From NCBI RefSeq assembly GCF_000190435.1, contig NC_015152.1:1990458-2054457 (forward strand): DNA of 64,000 nucleotides, read 5' to 3'. Made by a program: the position numbers and the translations under genes. Below are positions 32,394 through 42,600 of the stretch, in pieces (the first letter of the stretch is position 1; each line of letters opens with the position of its first letter). Source of the DNA: Sphaerochaeta globosa str. Buddy (GTDB lineage: Bacteria > Spirochaetota > Spirochaetia > Sphaerochaetales > Sphaerochaetaceae). The notes below the pieces were generated by a model. That model did no database searches and had not been told where the DNA came from. It worked only from the letters and a program-made list of their open reading frames with translations.

Positions 32394-33035
32394 ATGAACA
32401 AACTCAATCTCTACAATCTTGCACTGTCTCTCTTTGACCAGAGAATCGAGGACCTCCAGACACCGAGCAAGGAACTTACCCTCTTGGATCTGAATTACGG
32501 CAAGGTTGTCTCCTTTTGCATCAAGGCATGGGACTTCCCTTTTCTTATCAAACGAACACAGCTCACAGAATTCGCTACAGACGTTGTAGGCAATCCTATG
32601 ACATGGAACAGCTACCCGTACGGCTATGATGTTCCTGCAGACTTCGGAAGGGCCATCCAGATCAATGCAAGCAAGAAGAACGCCTATGCTTACAGGTTCG
32701 GCAAGCTATGGTGCAAAATACTCAATCCAGAGCTTGAATATATGCCCTCCACGCTCTCCGTTGATGAGAATGGTACTTTCCCCTATCCCGATGATTTTCT
32801 TGCACTGGTGGCCTACCAGCTTGCCTTGCATATAGCACCGATGCTCGACCCTGAAAGCCAGGCACAGAGCGTTGCAGCACAGATGTATCAGCTCACCCTT
32901 GCTTCCATCATGGAGAGCGAGACCAGGAGCAACGACAGACCCGAAAATTGGGAGGCTGCAGGTTCTTGGGATGCTGGTTTTGAAACCTATAATATTATCG
33001 GCTTGAGAAACATGATTGTTAATGGGGAGGTTTAA
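32394..33035 (+). CDS. tail tubular protein A-like adaptor (head-tail connector)
   Basis: 213 residues. NLYNLALSLFDQRIEDL at the start, the helical KVVSFCIKAWDFPFL, and FPYPDDFLALVAYQLALHIAP match the T7 gp11-like adaptor: a helical bundle that extends the portal ring. It overlaps the nozzle gene by one base. Confidence 0.78.
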   Translation: MNKLNLYNLALSLFDQRIEDLQTPSKELTLLDLNYGKVVSFCIKAWDFPFLIKRTQLTEFATDVVGNPMTWNSYPYGYDVPADFGRAIQINASKKNAYAYRFGKLWCKILNPELEYMPSTLSVDENGTFPYPDDFLALVAYQLALHIAPMLDPESQAQSVAAQMYQLTLASIMESETRSNDRPENWEAAGSWDAGFETYNIIGLRNMIVNGEV

Positions 33036-34690
33036 TGAACCAACTTGTAAACAATTGGATGTATGGGGAGATAAGCCCGAAGCTTGGTGGTCGGCTTGAC
33101 CTTGAAATGAATACACAAGGTTGTGAGATACTTAAAGACTTCCGTAATATGCTGCAGGGTGGCATAACAAGAAGGCCTCCTCTCAAGCATGTCGCACAGA
33201 CGGTCAGAGGACGTACCATCCCCTTCACGCTCAGTAGTGGGGAATCCTTCCTTGTCGAGTTATCCAACAAGAAACTCCGTGTATGGAGGAAGGGCGTTCT
33301 TGGATTTTACACTGTCACCTTCCTTCCTTCCGGGAATGACTACCTTCCTACGGACTACCTTGAAGCTGATGTATGGTCCATCCAGTATGCACAGTACTAT
33401 GATCGCCTATATCTGGTTCACAAGGACTATCAACCGCATGTTGTTGTCTATGCTGCAGAGGCATTCCAGTTCTCACCCTTCACTGCTGAAACCGATGCAG
33501 GAAAACAGCTCGGCAAATCAACAGGCTACTACCCTTCAGTGGTCGGTATCTGTCAGAACCGCCTTTGGTTCTCCGCTGCTATCCTCAAGCCTTATACAAC
33601 CTGGGTGTCACGTCCTCCCTATGATGGGTCGAACAATCACCATGATTTTACAACCTTTGATGTGATTGAGGTGAATACCGAGGTAATCAAAGACCCTTCA
33701 ACATGGCCCAAGACCACCAATGAACAAGGCGATGAGATGATTGACTTCTCCGACTCTTCCAAGTTTGTGGAGACCGTTAAGGAGATAGAGGAAGTCATCA
33801 ACGCCAAGTGTGCAATGGAGATTGAGCTTGCCAGCGGACGCAACGACACCATCAAGTGGGTTGCCGGTATGGACAATATCTTTATCGGTACAGAGGCGAA
33901 CGAATGGATGTGTCCTTTCGATATAGACCCGACCAAACAAAGTGCATCGATGCTGTCCTCGTACGGAAGCCTTCCCATTCAACCACAGACACTCCATGAC
34001 GGCATTTTCTTCCTTCAGAGGGGTAATCGTCTCAGGGAGATGACCAGATCGCAGAACGGCTCAATTTCGAACGACTTGAGCTTTACCGCTGACCATATCC
34101 TATTTGCAGGAATTAGGCAGCTTGCAACACTCAAGAATCCCGATCCGATGATTTTCTGCTTGCTCAACGATGGTACGCTTGCCGTTCTCTGCTACGACAA
34201 GAACTACGGAATGCAAGGTTGGTCACGATGGAGTACTCAAGGGGAATTCATGTGCCTTGCACCCTACGAAGATGAAGACGGTCAGAAGATGTTCGCACAT
34301 GTTCGGAGGGGGAATGATTACTCCATTGAGTATTTTGATTTTGAAGAGACCGAATTCTTTGAGGACAGGCATGGCGAGGCGTTGCATGGCAATCTGGCGT
34401 ATCAATCCTTGATGGTTGGAAATAGGTTTGACTTCAATACCGATGCAGGCCCGACCATCGGAAAATCCAAGAAAACGAAAGAGGTGTGGGTTCGTTGCCT
34501 AGACTCCGGCAGACTCAAGGCAGGTGTTGATGAGGAGTACATGCAACAGACTGCCGGGCCTGTGGGTAGTGAAGACTACAGGATATACGTCTCTGGAGGC
34601 TCCAGAAAGGAGCTTAGGACACGCATTGAATCAGTTGGGAGCGATCCCCTGACTCTCTTGGCCATGACTTACAACGTGGAGGTTAACTGA
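33035..34690 (+). CDS. tail nozzle protein (tail tubular protein B-like)
   Basis: 551 residues. MNQLVNNWMYGEISPKLGGRLDLE and ILKDFRNMLQGGITRRPPLKH are the hallmark N-terminus of gp12-like nozzle proteins of short-tailed phages (a 'G..SP...GR.D...Y..g....N......G...RRPG' pattern). Beta-propeller-like repeats follow. It forms the tail tip through which DNA and ejection proteins pass. Confidence 0.85.
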   Translation: MNQLVNNWMYGEISPKLGGRLDLEMNTQGCEILKDFRNMLQGGITRRPPLKHVAQTVRGRTIPFTLSSGESFLVELSNKKLRVWRKGVLGFYTVTFLPSGNDYLPTDYLEADVWSIQYAQYYDRLYLVHKDYQPHVVVYAAEAFQFSPFTAETDAGKQLGKSTGYYPSVVGICQNRLWFSAAILKPYTTWVSRPPYDGSNNHHDFTTFDVIEVNTEVIKDPSTWPKTTNEQGDEMIDFSDSSKFVETVKEIEEVINAKCAMEIELASGRNDTIKWVAGMDNIFIGTEANEWMCPFDIDPTKQSASMLSSYGSLPIQPQTLHDGIFFLQRGNRLREMTRSQNGSISNDLSFTADHILFAGIRQLATLKNPDPMIFCLLNDGTLAVLCYDKNYGMQGWSRWSTQGEFMCLAPYEDEDGQKMFAHVRRGNDYSIEYFDFEETEFFEDRHGEALHGNLAYQSLMVGNRFDFNTDAGPTIGKSKKTKEVWVRCLDSGRLKAGVDEEYMQQTAGPVGSEDYRIYVSGGSRKELRTRIESVGSDPLTLLAMTYNVEVN

Positions 34691-35580
34691 TGTCCGTGGT
34701 AATTGGTGCGGCATTGATAAGTGGTGCGTTCGGACTTATCCAAAACGAAATGAATAAGAACGCCCAGAAGAAGGCAAACAGGATTGCGAACGCTGAACAG
34801 GCGAATAATGCAATCAGGAGTTACAATGAAACAGGAAGACAGAAGCAGGTTTCAACCAGACTCTTCAACGATGAGATGCAAACCTCTTACGGAAACGACT
34901 TCCTCTCAAGCCTTCAAGGTGGTGCTGATACAGCAACCTTGATTAACAGCCTTTCACAGGGTGATACAGCATTCTCAAAACAACTCCAGGGCATGGAGGC
35001 AGACGCTCAACAGGCGATCCAGAATTCAAATACCTCCAACAGGCAGACAGGACAGCTTGCCGCGATGCAGGGCCAGCAGAACGCTCTTGGATTGATGCAG
35101 CAGGGAATACAGGCCGAACAAGCCCAAGGTGCTGCAGTAGGCTCACAGGTTACAAGCGGTATCAGAAGCGATGCCGGGACAGGGGCTAATGCCCAAAAGT
35201 TGCAGGAACAAGCCAACGAAAAGAATCTTCAGGCGATGCAGAAGCAGATCGAGTATTCGAACAAGTCTACTACCATGCAGATGCAGAACACCCAAATGAC
35301 GGCTTCCCAATCGGCAGACAAGATGCGTAAGAGTGCTCACATCACCGCGAAAGAAAAGGCTGAACAGGCAATCAATGCATACGCAGGGTATCAGGCACAG
35401 CAGGAAGATTATGCAGAATCAATGAAGAACTACAAGAAGGATGCCGACTATTTCACCAGTGAATCCAATGAGAAGACCGCAATAACCGACCCGGAGACAG
35501 GGGAAGTCACAAGGTACAAAACGCAGAAGAACAGCAGGATCACCGAAGAATATTTAGCCTTTGAAGACGATGACAAGTAA
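34690..35580 (+). CDS. internal virion / ejection protein (gp14-like)
   Basis: 296 residues. A hydrophobic N-terminal segment (SVVIGAALISGAFGLIQ) is followed by long Gln/Ala/Asn-rich helices (AMQGQQNALGLMQQGIQAE). Size, composition and place between nozzle and two giant proteins fit the smallest of the three T7-type ejection proteins, which forms the outer-membrane channel on injection. Confidence 0.7.
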   Translation: MSVVIGAALISGAFGLIQNEMNKNAQKKANRIANAEQANNAIRSYNETGRQKQVSTRLFNDEMQTSYGNDFLSSLQGGADTATLINSLSQGDTAFSKQLQGMEADAQQAIQNSNTSNRQTGQLAAMQGQQNALGLMQQGIQAEQAQGAAVGSQVTSGIRSDAGTGANAQKLQEQANEKNLQAMQKQIEYSNKSTTMQMQNTQMTASQSADKMRKSAHITAKEKAEQAINAYAGYQAQQEDYAESMKNYKKDADYFTSESNEKTAITDPETGEVTRYKTQKNSRITEEYLAFEDDDK

Positions 35581-35591
35581 GGAGTGGAGAA

Positions 35592-38500
35592 ATGGCGTAC
35601 ATAGGTGTTAACAAGGCTCAGAATGAATCCAGCAAATTCCTAATCGATGAACAGGCGAATATCAATGCCTTTGGGACGGTACTGAACACCGCTTCACAGG
35701 TTGGGCAGGCAATCTACAGCGATATCAAGACCAGTCAGGCACAAGACCTGAACAGGAAGCTGTCCGAGGAATTCCAGAAGGTTGACCAAGAAGTATATGG
35801 CGATAGCTCAATTCCTCCTGAGAAGCGTAAAGATGTGTTGAATGAACGCTACACCACCCTTCTTGATGAGGCTAAAGCGAACAAAAAGACTTTGCCTGGC
35901 GTGTTCAAGATGCTCAGTAGCAATGCCAAGGAACGTGTTTCAAAAATTGTTGAGAACTGGAATGCCGAGGATTTTCAGCTTGCTCTGAAGGCAAAAGATG
36001 CTTCCATCGTCTCCATGCTGGACTCATTCGTCACCACGAACGATATTGTCACAGAAGTAAAAACCACTGGATGGGTCAAGGATAAGGACTACGCTTCGGT
36101 CCAGAATGATGAGCCTATGGACTTCACCGAGGGATTCATCGGCAATGCGAAGCAGGGTGTCCCTGTCCAAGAGAATGAGGATTCGCTTTTCGATCCTGAT
36201 ATGCAGTCACTCGCCTATTCCGAGGCAAGCGAGTTCGATATCCGTGTTGCGGCAATCACCAAGGCAGTAAAGCAGCTCTATCCGAACAATGCTGATTTGC
36301 AAAAGCTCACCATCGAGCAGTACACGAATAAGCTGAGAGATGCCGTCCCCACCCAGGACCTTGAATTGAACTTCAGCAAAGCGTTCTCCGAGAGCGATCC
36401 GTCAGCTTGGGGAAGCTATTCGGAGTTTTACAAATCCTATGCAAAAGAACTTGATACCATCCAGTATGGCGGCAAGCCTGTCACTTCAGAAAAGAAACGT
36501 CAACTCCTGTCCAATCTAGACACCATGTGGAAAGGCCTGAACGCAAGGGTTGATACAGCGGCTACCGAAATCTACAACAATGAGATTGTTCCTGTCATTC
36601 AAGAACTTCGTAATGCACAGGCTATTAACAGCAACAGTCTCTACACCACCGAGGACGTTAACAAAGCATTCGATGCTGCTCTCCAGAAGAACCCTGGAAT
36701 GGCAAAATTCATCATAGAAGAAAGAGAAAATCAGCTTACCGTTGCAAAGAACAATGAACGGATCATCCAGCAGCGTCAATTCAAGGAACTCTACATTACC
36801 AATGGAGAACGTTCAGACGAACAGGAGCAGAAATTCTTCGAACTCAGCAAGATGTTCTCCGATGATGAGATCGCCACCCTCAAGCAACAGGCCCTTGTTC
36901 AGGCAGGTAATGTGGAAGCAATGAGGGAGTTTGAGAAGTCTGGTGTGAGCTATCGGACTCAGGCAGACACCTTCAACGAAGCTCTCAGGACGGTTGAATC
37001 TTCCACATTTGGAAGCCGTGAGGAACTTGATAGGTCGCTTGAACAGTACGAAGGGGTTCTCGGCAGAGACCAGATCAGGGCATTGCAACAGGCTGGAGAT
37101 TCGAAGCTCGGCAGAAGCGATGTCTATAATGCTGAAGCTATGGAGAATGCAGGGAAAGAGCTTAGCACCCAATTATACAGGGGTACTTTGAGTGCAGCAT
37201 CCGTGTCAGAAGTAGGTAAGAAGTATGGACTTACCGTTGAGGATAACCCGGAGTTTTTCAGTAGTTGGAAGAACCAAACAGACCTTACAACCAATGACAA
37301 TGCAAGAAAGATGTTCAATTCGCTGGATTTTGATGATTCCATAACCGTTGAGCAGGTAAAGAGTATTGCAGGTACATTCGGTCTCGGGACAGATAGCGAT
37401 CTCTACAAAAACATGACGCTGAAGGCAGAACAGAACTGGCAGAAGCACTTGGATACCATTGGAGCAACCAGTCAGGGGTTTGCTGAAAATACTACAGAAG
37501 AAGCACTAAGCTCTGTCGGGGCGAAGATTGCCGACTTCAGTAATGGGAAAGTCAGCAAGAGCGATGCACTCACCTATCTCCAGGCACAAAGAGGCAATCT
37601 TTCGGAGACCGACTACAAGAATAAGTTCAATCAGATCAACAACGAATACCTGATAAAGAAGACCACCTCCGATGCAATATTTGAGGATAAGATTTTCAAG
37701 CCTTTCATGCAGGACAGCAAAACCATCATGCCCGGGGATACCGACAAGCGAATGAGAGAAGCCGGGTTAAATCCTGAAGACTACGCTAGAGATACTGATT
37801 ATCTACAGATGAAAGATACTGAATCCTTGAATCAGCATGCAATGTATGTTGACCAGTATACCGACAATCAGATGTATCTTGCTCTCCGGGAGAGAGGACT
37901 CAGCGATGCTTCGATCAGGGAATTGGGATTGACTATTCCTGACCTTTCCTTCCAGAAGACACTTGTATGGATGAATGAAAACAAGGGAACAAAACCTCAG
38001 ACTACCGAGGAATACGCACGACAACTTGTCAGCGAAGCAAGCTCCAAGATGATTAGGGGTACGCTTCCTTCTGGAACAAAGGTGGATAGTGCAACCTCTG
38101 TGAACGGGTTGAGCAAAGCGATTACTGAATCGGCTGACAGAATCCAAAAGGACCTCGTTGCTGGCATGAAGGTCGGGGCAAGGTATGACAACGTTGACGC
38201 TGTAAGAGATATTGAACTCGCAAAGTTTACTATGGAAGATAATGATTTTGATGCGTTCGCCTACAGGCAGCTCATGGATGGTAAGATCACCGAGAAGTCG
38301 TATCTCAGCTACATTGCAGAGGATGTATCGGTGTTCAAAGGTCCTGAGTACAAGCAGTTTCAGGATGCTCTTGAGATGTTCTCAGGATACGTCAAGGAGG
38401 AAGCGTCCTATTACTACGATAACGATGACAACAAGATAAAGCACGACAGTATCTTGATTGACTCTACTGTCAACGGATACAAAGCTGCTTTCCTTCAGGA

Positions 38501-39608
38501 ATACCAGAGGGAAGCGAAGAACGCCAACGGTGCTCCTGTAAACGCAAATGACATTGCGAAGCGTGTGTATGACCGCATGAGGGATGCAGAGTACTCGCAG
38601 ATTGCCAACAGTGTTCTTGATATCGCCCACATGGATAACATGAATATGTATGAGGGACTGTTTGGTACGAACGAGGGTGTGAACTTCAAGGCTTATCAAG
38701 ACTACGCTAAGGGGATATCGCCATCATTTGATGAAGCCCGTCTTGGGCAACTGCTCAACGACCCAAGCGTGGCCGGGGCTAGTTATGGGGTTGATTCGGG
38801 CGGTGTGAGCAAGTGGCTCGGGATGTATGATAACAATGCAGACGCAAAAACCGTAGGCAATCAAATTGTGTATGACGTTGCAAAGCATATGGGGTTTACT
38901 CCTCCTCCATTGGATGGTGACTTTGAGAGAAACTTTCAGGCACTACTTGGGACTCTTTCGCCCTATACCAAGTCTCAGCTCACCAGTGCAGTGAGTACTG
39001 CAAAATGGGCCACAGACATCGTGAAGTTTGCCAAGGCAGAGCTTCCAGATGATATGGTCAAGAATCTTGATAAGGACGGTAATATCGTTCCAGTTTTTGT
39101 TGATCGTAAGATTGGTGTCCAGATTGGTGAAACAATCCTGATGTTCGATGAGGGTGGTAAGCGTGGCAATGCTTCATTCAAGTATATCACCTCCGACAAG
39201 AATCTGAAGTCGCTTGAGACCAAAAAAAGCGTATATGAAAATGCTCAGAAGAATTTCTCGCTTGGAGTTGTCAACGCTTTCGACCAGCTCCACATTGATA
39301 CGCATGAAGTCATCCAATCCGATGGGGACAATATCACTGTCAATAAGGCTTTCTTGGTGGAACGGCTTAATGTCGAGTTGGAAAACAGGAAAGAGGATCT
39401 CAAGGGGGTTGCTGATAACTATGTATCTGTTGTCAACAAGCGTTCTATTGAGCTGGAGGAATCTGTCGGTATGACGCAAGGAAGATATTCAGGTGTTGAA
39501 TATTTTGTAGATGAAGCAATGATCGATGCTGCAACAAAGGACGGCTCGATACTCCGTGTCCCACTAAGCAGCTTCATTGGCTCTAAACTGATTCCAGCAG
39601 TCCAGTAA
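35592..39608 (+). CDS. large internal virion / ejection protein (gp15-like)
   Basis: 1338 residues, ATG behind GGAG. Mostly helical, acidic, low in Cys, with an N-terminal part (FGTVLNTASQVGQAIYSDIKTSQAQ) typical of core proteins. No catalytic motif seen. By order it is the second ejection protein, expected to form the periplasmic tube with the 1983-residue protein. Confidence 0.68.
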   Translation: MAYIGVNKAQNESSKFLIDEQANINAFGTVLNTASQVGQAIYSDIKTSQAQDLNRKLSEEFQKVDQEVYGDSSIPPEKRKDVLNERYTTLLDEAKANKKTLPGVFKMLSSNAKERVSKIVENWNAEDFQLALKAKDASIVSMLDSFVTTNDIVTEVKTTGWVKDKDYASVQNDEPMDFTEGFIGNAKQGVPVQENEDSLFDPDMQSLAYSEASEFDIRVAAITKAVKQLYPNNADLQKLTIEQYTNKLRDAVPTQDLELNFSKAFSESDPSAWGSYSEFYKSYAKELDTIQYGGKPVTSEKKRQLLSNLDTMWKGLNARVDTAATEIYNNEIVPVIQELRNAQAINSNSLYTTEDVNKAFDAALQKNPGMAKFIIEERENQLTVAKNNERIIQQRQFKELYITNGERSDEQEQKFFELSKMFSDDEIATLKQQALVQAGNVEAMREFEKSGVSYRTQADTFNEALRTVESSTFGSREELDRSLEQYEGVLGRDQIRALQQAGDSKLGRSDVYNAEAMENAGKELSTQLYRGTLSAASVSEVGKKYGLTVEDNPEFFSSWKNQTDLTTNDNARKMFNSLDFDDSITVEQVKSIAGTFGLGTDSDLYKNMTLKAEQNWQKHLDTIGATSQGFAENTTEEALSSVGAKIADFSNGKVSKSDALTYLQAQRGNLSETDYKNKFNQINNEYLIKKTTSDAIFEDKIFKPFMQDSKTIMPGDTDKRMREAGLNPEDYARDTDYLQMKDTESLNQHAMYVDQYTDNQMYLALRERGLSDASIRELGLTIPDLSFQKTLVWMNENKGTKPQTTEEYARQLVSEASSKMIRGTLPSGTKVDSATSVNGLSKAITESADRIQKDLVAGMKVGARYDNVDAVRDIELAKFTMEDNDFDAFAYRQLMDGKITEKSYLSYIAEDVSVFKGPEYKQFQDALEMFSGYVKEEASYYYDNDDNKIKHDSILIDSTVNGYKAAFLQEYQREAKNANGAPVNANDIAKRVYDRMRDAEYSQIANSVLDIAHMDNMNMYEGLFGTNEGVNFKAYQDYAKGISPSFDEARLGQLLNDPSVAGASYGVDSGGVSKWLGMYDNNADAKTVGNQIVYDVAKHMGFTPPPLDGDFERNFQALLGTLSPYTKSQLTSAVSTAKWATDIVKFAKAELPDDMVKNLDKDGNIVPVFVDRKIGVQIGETILMFDEGGKRGNASFKYITSDKNLKSLETKKSVYENAQKNFSLGVVNAFDQLHIDTHEVIQSDGDNITVNKAFLVERLNVELENRKEDLKGVADNYVSVVNKRSIELEESVGMTQGRYSGVEYFVDEAMIDAATKDGSILRVPLSSFIGSKLIPAVQ

Positions 39609-39625
39609 ATCCCGGAGGATGGTAG

Positions 39626-42600
39626 ATGAACAATTTCAAAGTCTCATATGATGCAAAGAAATGGGAAGAAATAGAAAATTCTGTCCACAAAGTCTATAGC
39701 TCTCACCCTGACCCGAGGAGTGCTGAAGCGGCTTACTCTATTTCCAACGCCATATCTGATGCATTCCCTGTAATCAGCAGGGATGAGGCCATGCGGAATT
39801 CCCAACAGATCATCGAGAATTTTACCGGGTACAAACTGGATACACAGGGAGCATGGACTGAATTCGTAAATACGGCAAAGGCACAGGCAAGCGACCTTGC
39901 CGTTTCCATGAAATTCAGTAACGCCATGCTTGCTGCAAAGACACAGGGTCTTGATTCCAATTCCTACAAGCAGAAGATTGTCCAGGCTATGGAGGAATTA
40001 GATTCGGAGGAACTTGTCTATCGAAATGACTTCAAGGACATGAGCATCTTCACTGACCTACTCACTGAAACAGGAAGGCTGGTCCCTTCAATGCTTCCTA
40101 CAATCGGCATTTATGCTGCCGGGGGTGCTCTCTCAACCGTAACTGGTGGTGCTAGTATGATTGCCGCAAAGGGTGCAGGATCAGTCTATTCGGGGATGAT
40201 GGAAGCTGGCTCTGTTGCAAAAGAGTTGTTCAAGATAAAGGATAGCAATGGCAATAAGCTTGGTGATGATTACATCCTCTCAGCATGGACACTTGCAATG
40301 GCAGGTGTTGGAGGCTTGAACCTTGTCACAGACGGATTCGAAAAGGTAACAGCAGGGATTGCCTCCAATGTTGCCAAGAAGATTTTCGGCAAGCAGTCTC
40401 TCAAGGATTTGGTGAAGAGTGGTACGGTAGCAAAGTGGGGTAAAGACATTGCTGTCAATTACCTTGGAAAAGGCATTGTAGGAGAAGCCGCAGAGGAAGC
40501 CATCGAAGAGCTAATCGGCATGGTTGCTTCCAACTATGTCATCAAGAACAGTAATGAGACAGAAGGAACGCTCTTTGAAGGCCATAGCAAGGATGACATT
40601 ATCAAGACGATGGCTCAGACTGCCCTTTCAACGGCAAAGGGTATGGTACTTACTGGCCTTCCCGGGTCTGTCGTCTCTACAGTTCAGGAATACAATGCAA
40701 GTGACACAAAGCTGAAGAGAAACGCCAACGAATATACAGGGCGTAGTGAAGCATCAGTTGTAATACCAATCGATAAGATTAAGGCCTCAAGCGATGTATC
40801 CTATGACAACAAGATGAAAAGCTCTGATTCCCCGGTCCAGGTTATTCGTGTTGGGGAAACCTACAAACCGCTTGATGCTGCGAATGCTGCCATCATTGCT
40901 TCCCTTAAAAAGAATGGTGCAAGAGCCTTGAATGTAGAGATGGTCGATAGCAGCTCTGAATTCAACAAGTATTCCATTGCATCGGCAAGAAACTTCGGAA
41001 GCAACTACGGCAAAGAGGTTAAGGATGGTGTTGTCTTGTTTGATGACCAAGCATCCATGCAAAAAACTGCTTCCGAGTACGCAATGGATAACCATTCCGT
41101 TTATGGGTATCACGAAGAAGATGGGCAAATAATCTTGGACAGAAAACAGGATGATATTAAGCACTCGTTGATATTCCGTACCAAAGAATATCATGAGTCC
41201 GTCAAACAGAATGACCCGGTAATTGATGCTGGCATTGATCCAATCCAAGAACCTGTGACTGACGAGGATGTTGAACCAGTCAAAGAGACGCAACTTGAGC
41301 TTGACGAACAGGCTGCCGCAATCGAAGAACAGGAACAGCAGTTCGCAAAACCAGAGGTAGTCCAGAAGCCCGAAGAAGTCTTCAAGAAATCCTATACCAA
41401 CCTACAGAAAACGCTCAATCGTAAAGGGGCTACCGATACCGAGCAAAGATTCATCAACGACAAGCTAATCCCACAGATTCATGATGTGATGAGGAAACAG
41501 TTCTCAGACTTGTCAGAAGAACAGGTTTACGAGACCGTATTGCCGTCAGCCTACTTTGCCTTTGTCACTTCAAAGGTTGCTGGAATGACTACTGACGAAT
41601 TTTTCAGCAAGCACTTCACCCCTGAAGCTTTCGTTGCCCTTACTGCAAAACAGGAAAAAGACTTCCTCAAGTCACAGACTGGTCTTAAAAGCATCGAGAT
41701 TCAGACTGGTAATGCTGCAAACGAAGCTTCTCTCTTCGGTCTGACCATTCCCAAGAAAGGAAAGTACACTATAGGAATTGGCAAAAGCTACTCGCCTCTT
41801 ACCGTTGTCCATGAGATCGGCCATGTCATGGTCAAGGTTATCAAGGATACAGAAGCGTTCAAGCCGTTCCTTGAGATTTACAAGGATCAGCTCTCACAAG
41901 ATGGAGGAAAAATCGGTGTACACTTCCAAGAGACTTTTGCAAAGGACCTTGAGCAGTACTTCATTGATGGGAAGGTGCGTGACAGCAGCCTGAAGACCAT
42001 GTTCAAGAAGATTGGTGACGGTATCCGTGAATTGCTACACCTTCTCAACCCCATGTTGGATAATGAGACACGCAAGGCCTTCGATAAGCTTTTTGACTTT
42101 AAGCTTGAGGCTGCAGCAAAGGCAGAAACCTCAACGAGTAAAGCACCTCAGTTGGAGTTTGACTTATTTGGAGACCCGGAAAAGATTCTTGCATCCATCA
42201 GCAAGACTATCACGCTTGAGAACGTTAAGCAGATGCTTGCCAACAACGAGTATCCTTCAGATTCGGACCTTCAACAGCATGCTGGAGACCCTGACGTAGA
42301 TTGGGAAATCCAATTCAGACGCATTATGACCCAAGACATCGATGTTTTTCATGCGTTTGAAAAAGCTCTGGACAAAGCAACCGACAAGCTTGGGGATGAT
42401 GCTGAACTTACTCCTGAGAAAGTCCTTGAGGTTCTTGAGGCCGACAACGGGGACAGGTATCAAACCATGCTTGGCGAGGTACGTGATCCCGAAAGATTTG
42501 TCAAACGACTCATGTGGCAGTCCAAGTATCTCAACCCTGCTTCCGCTGACTATAAGTTCAAGAGAGACATCTCCAATTTCGACAAGCTAAAAACCATCGT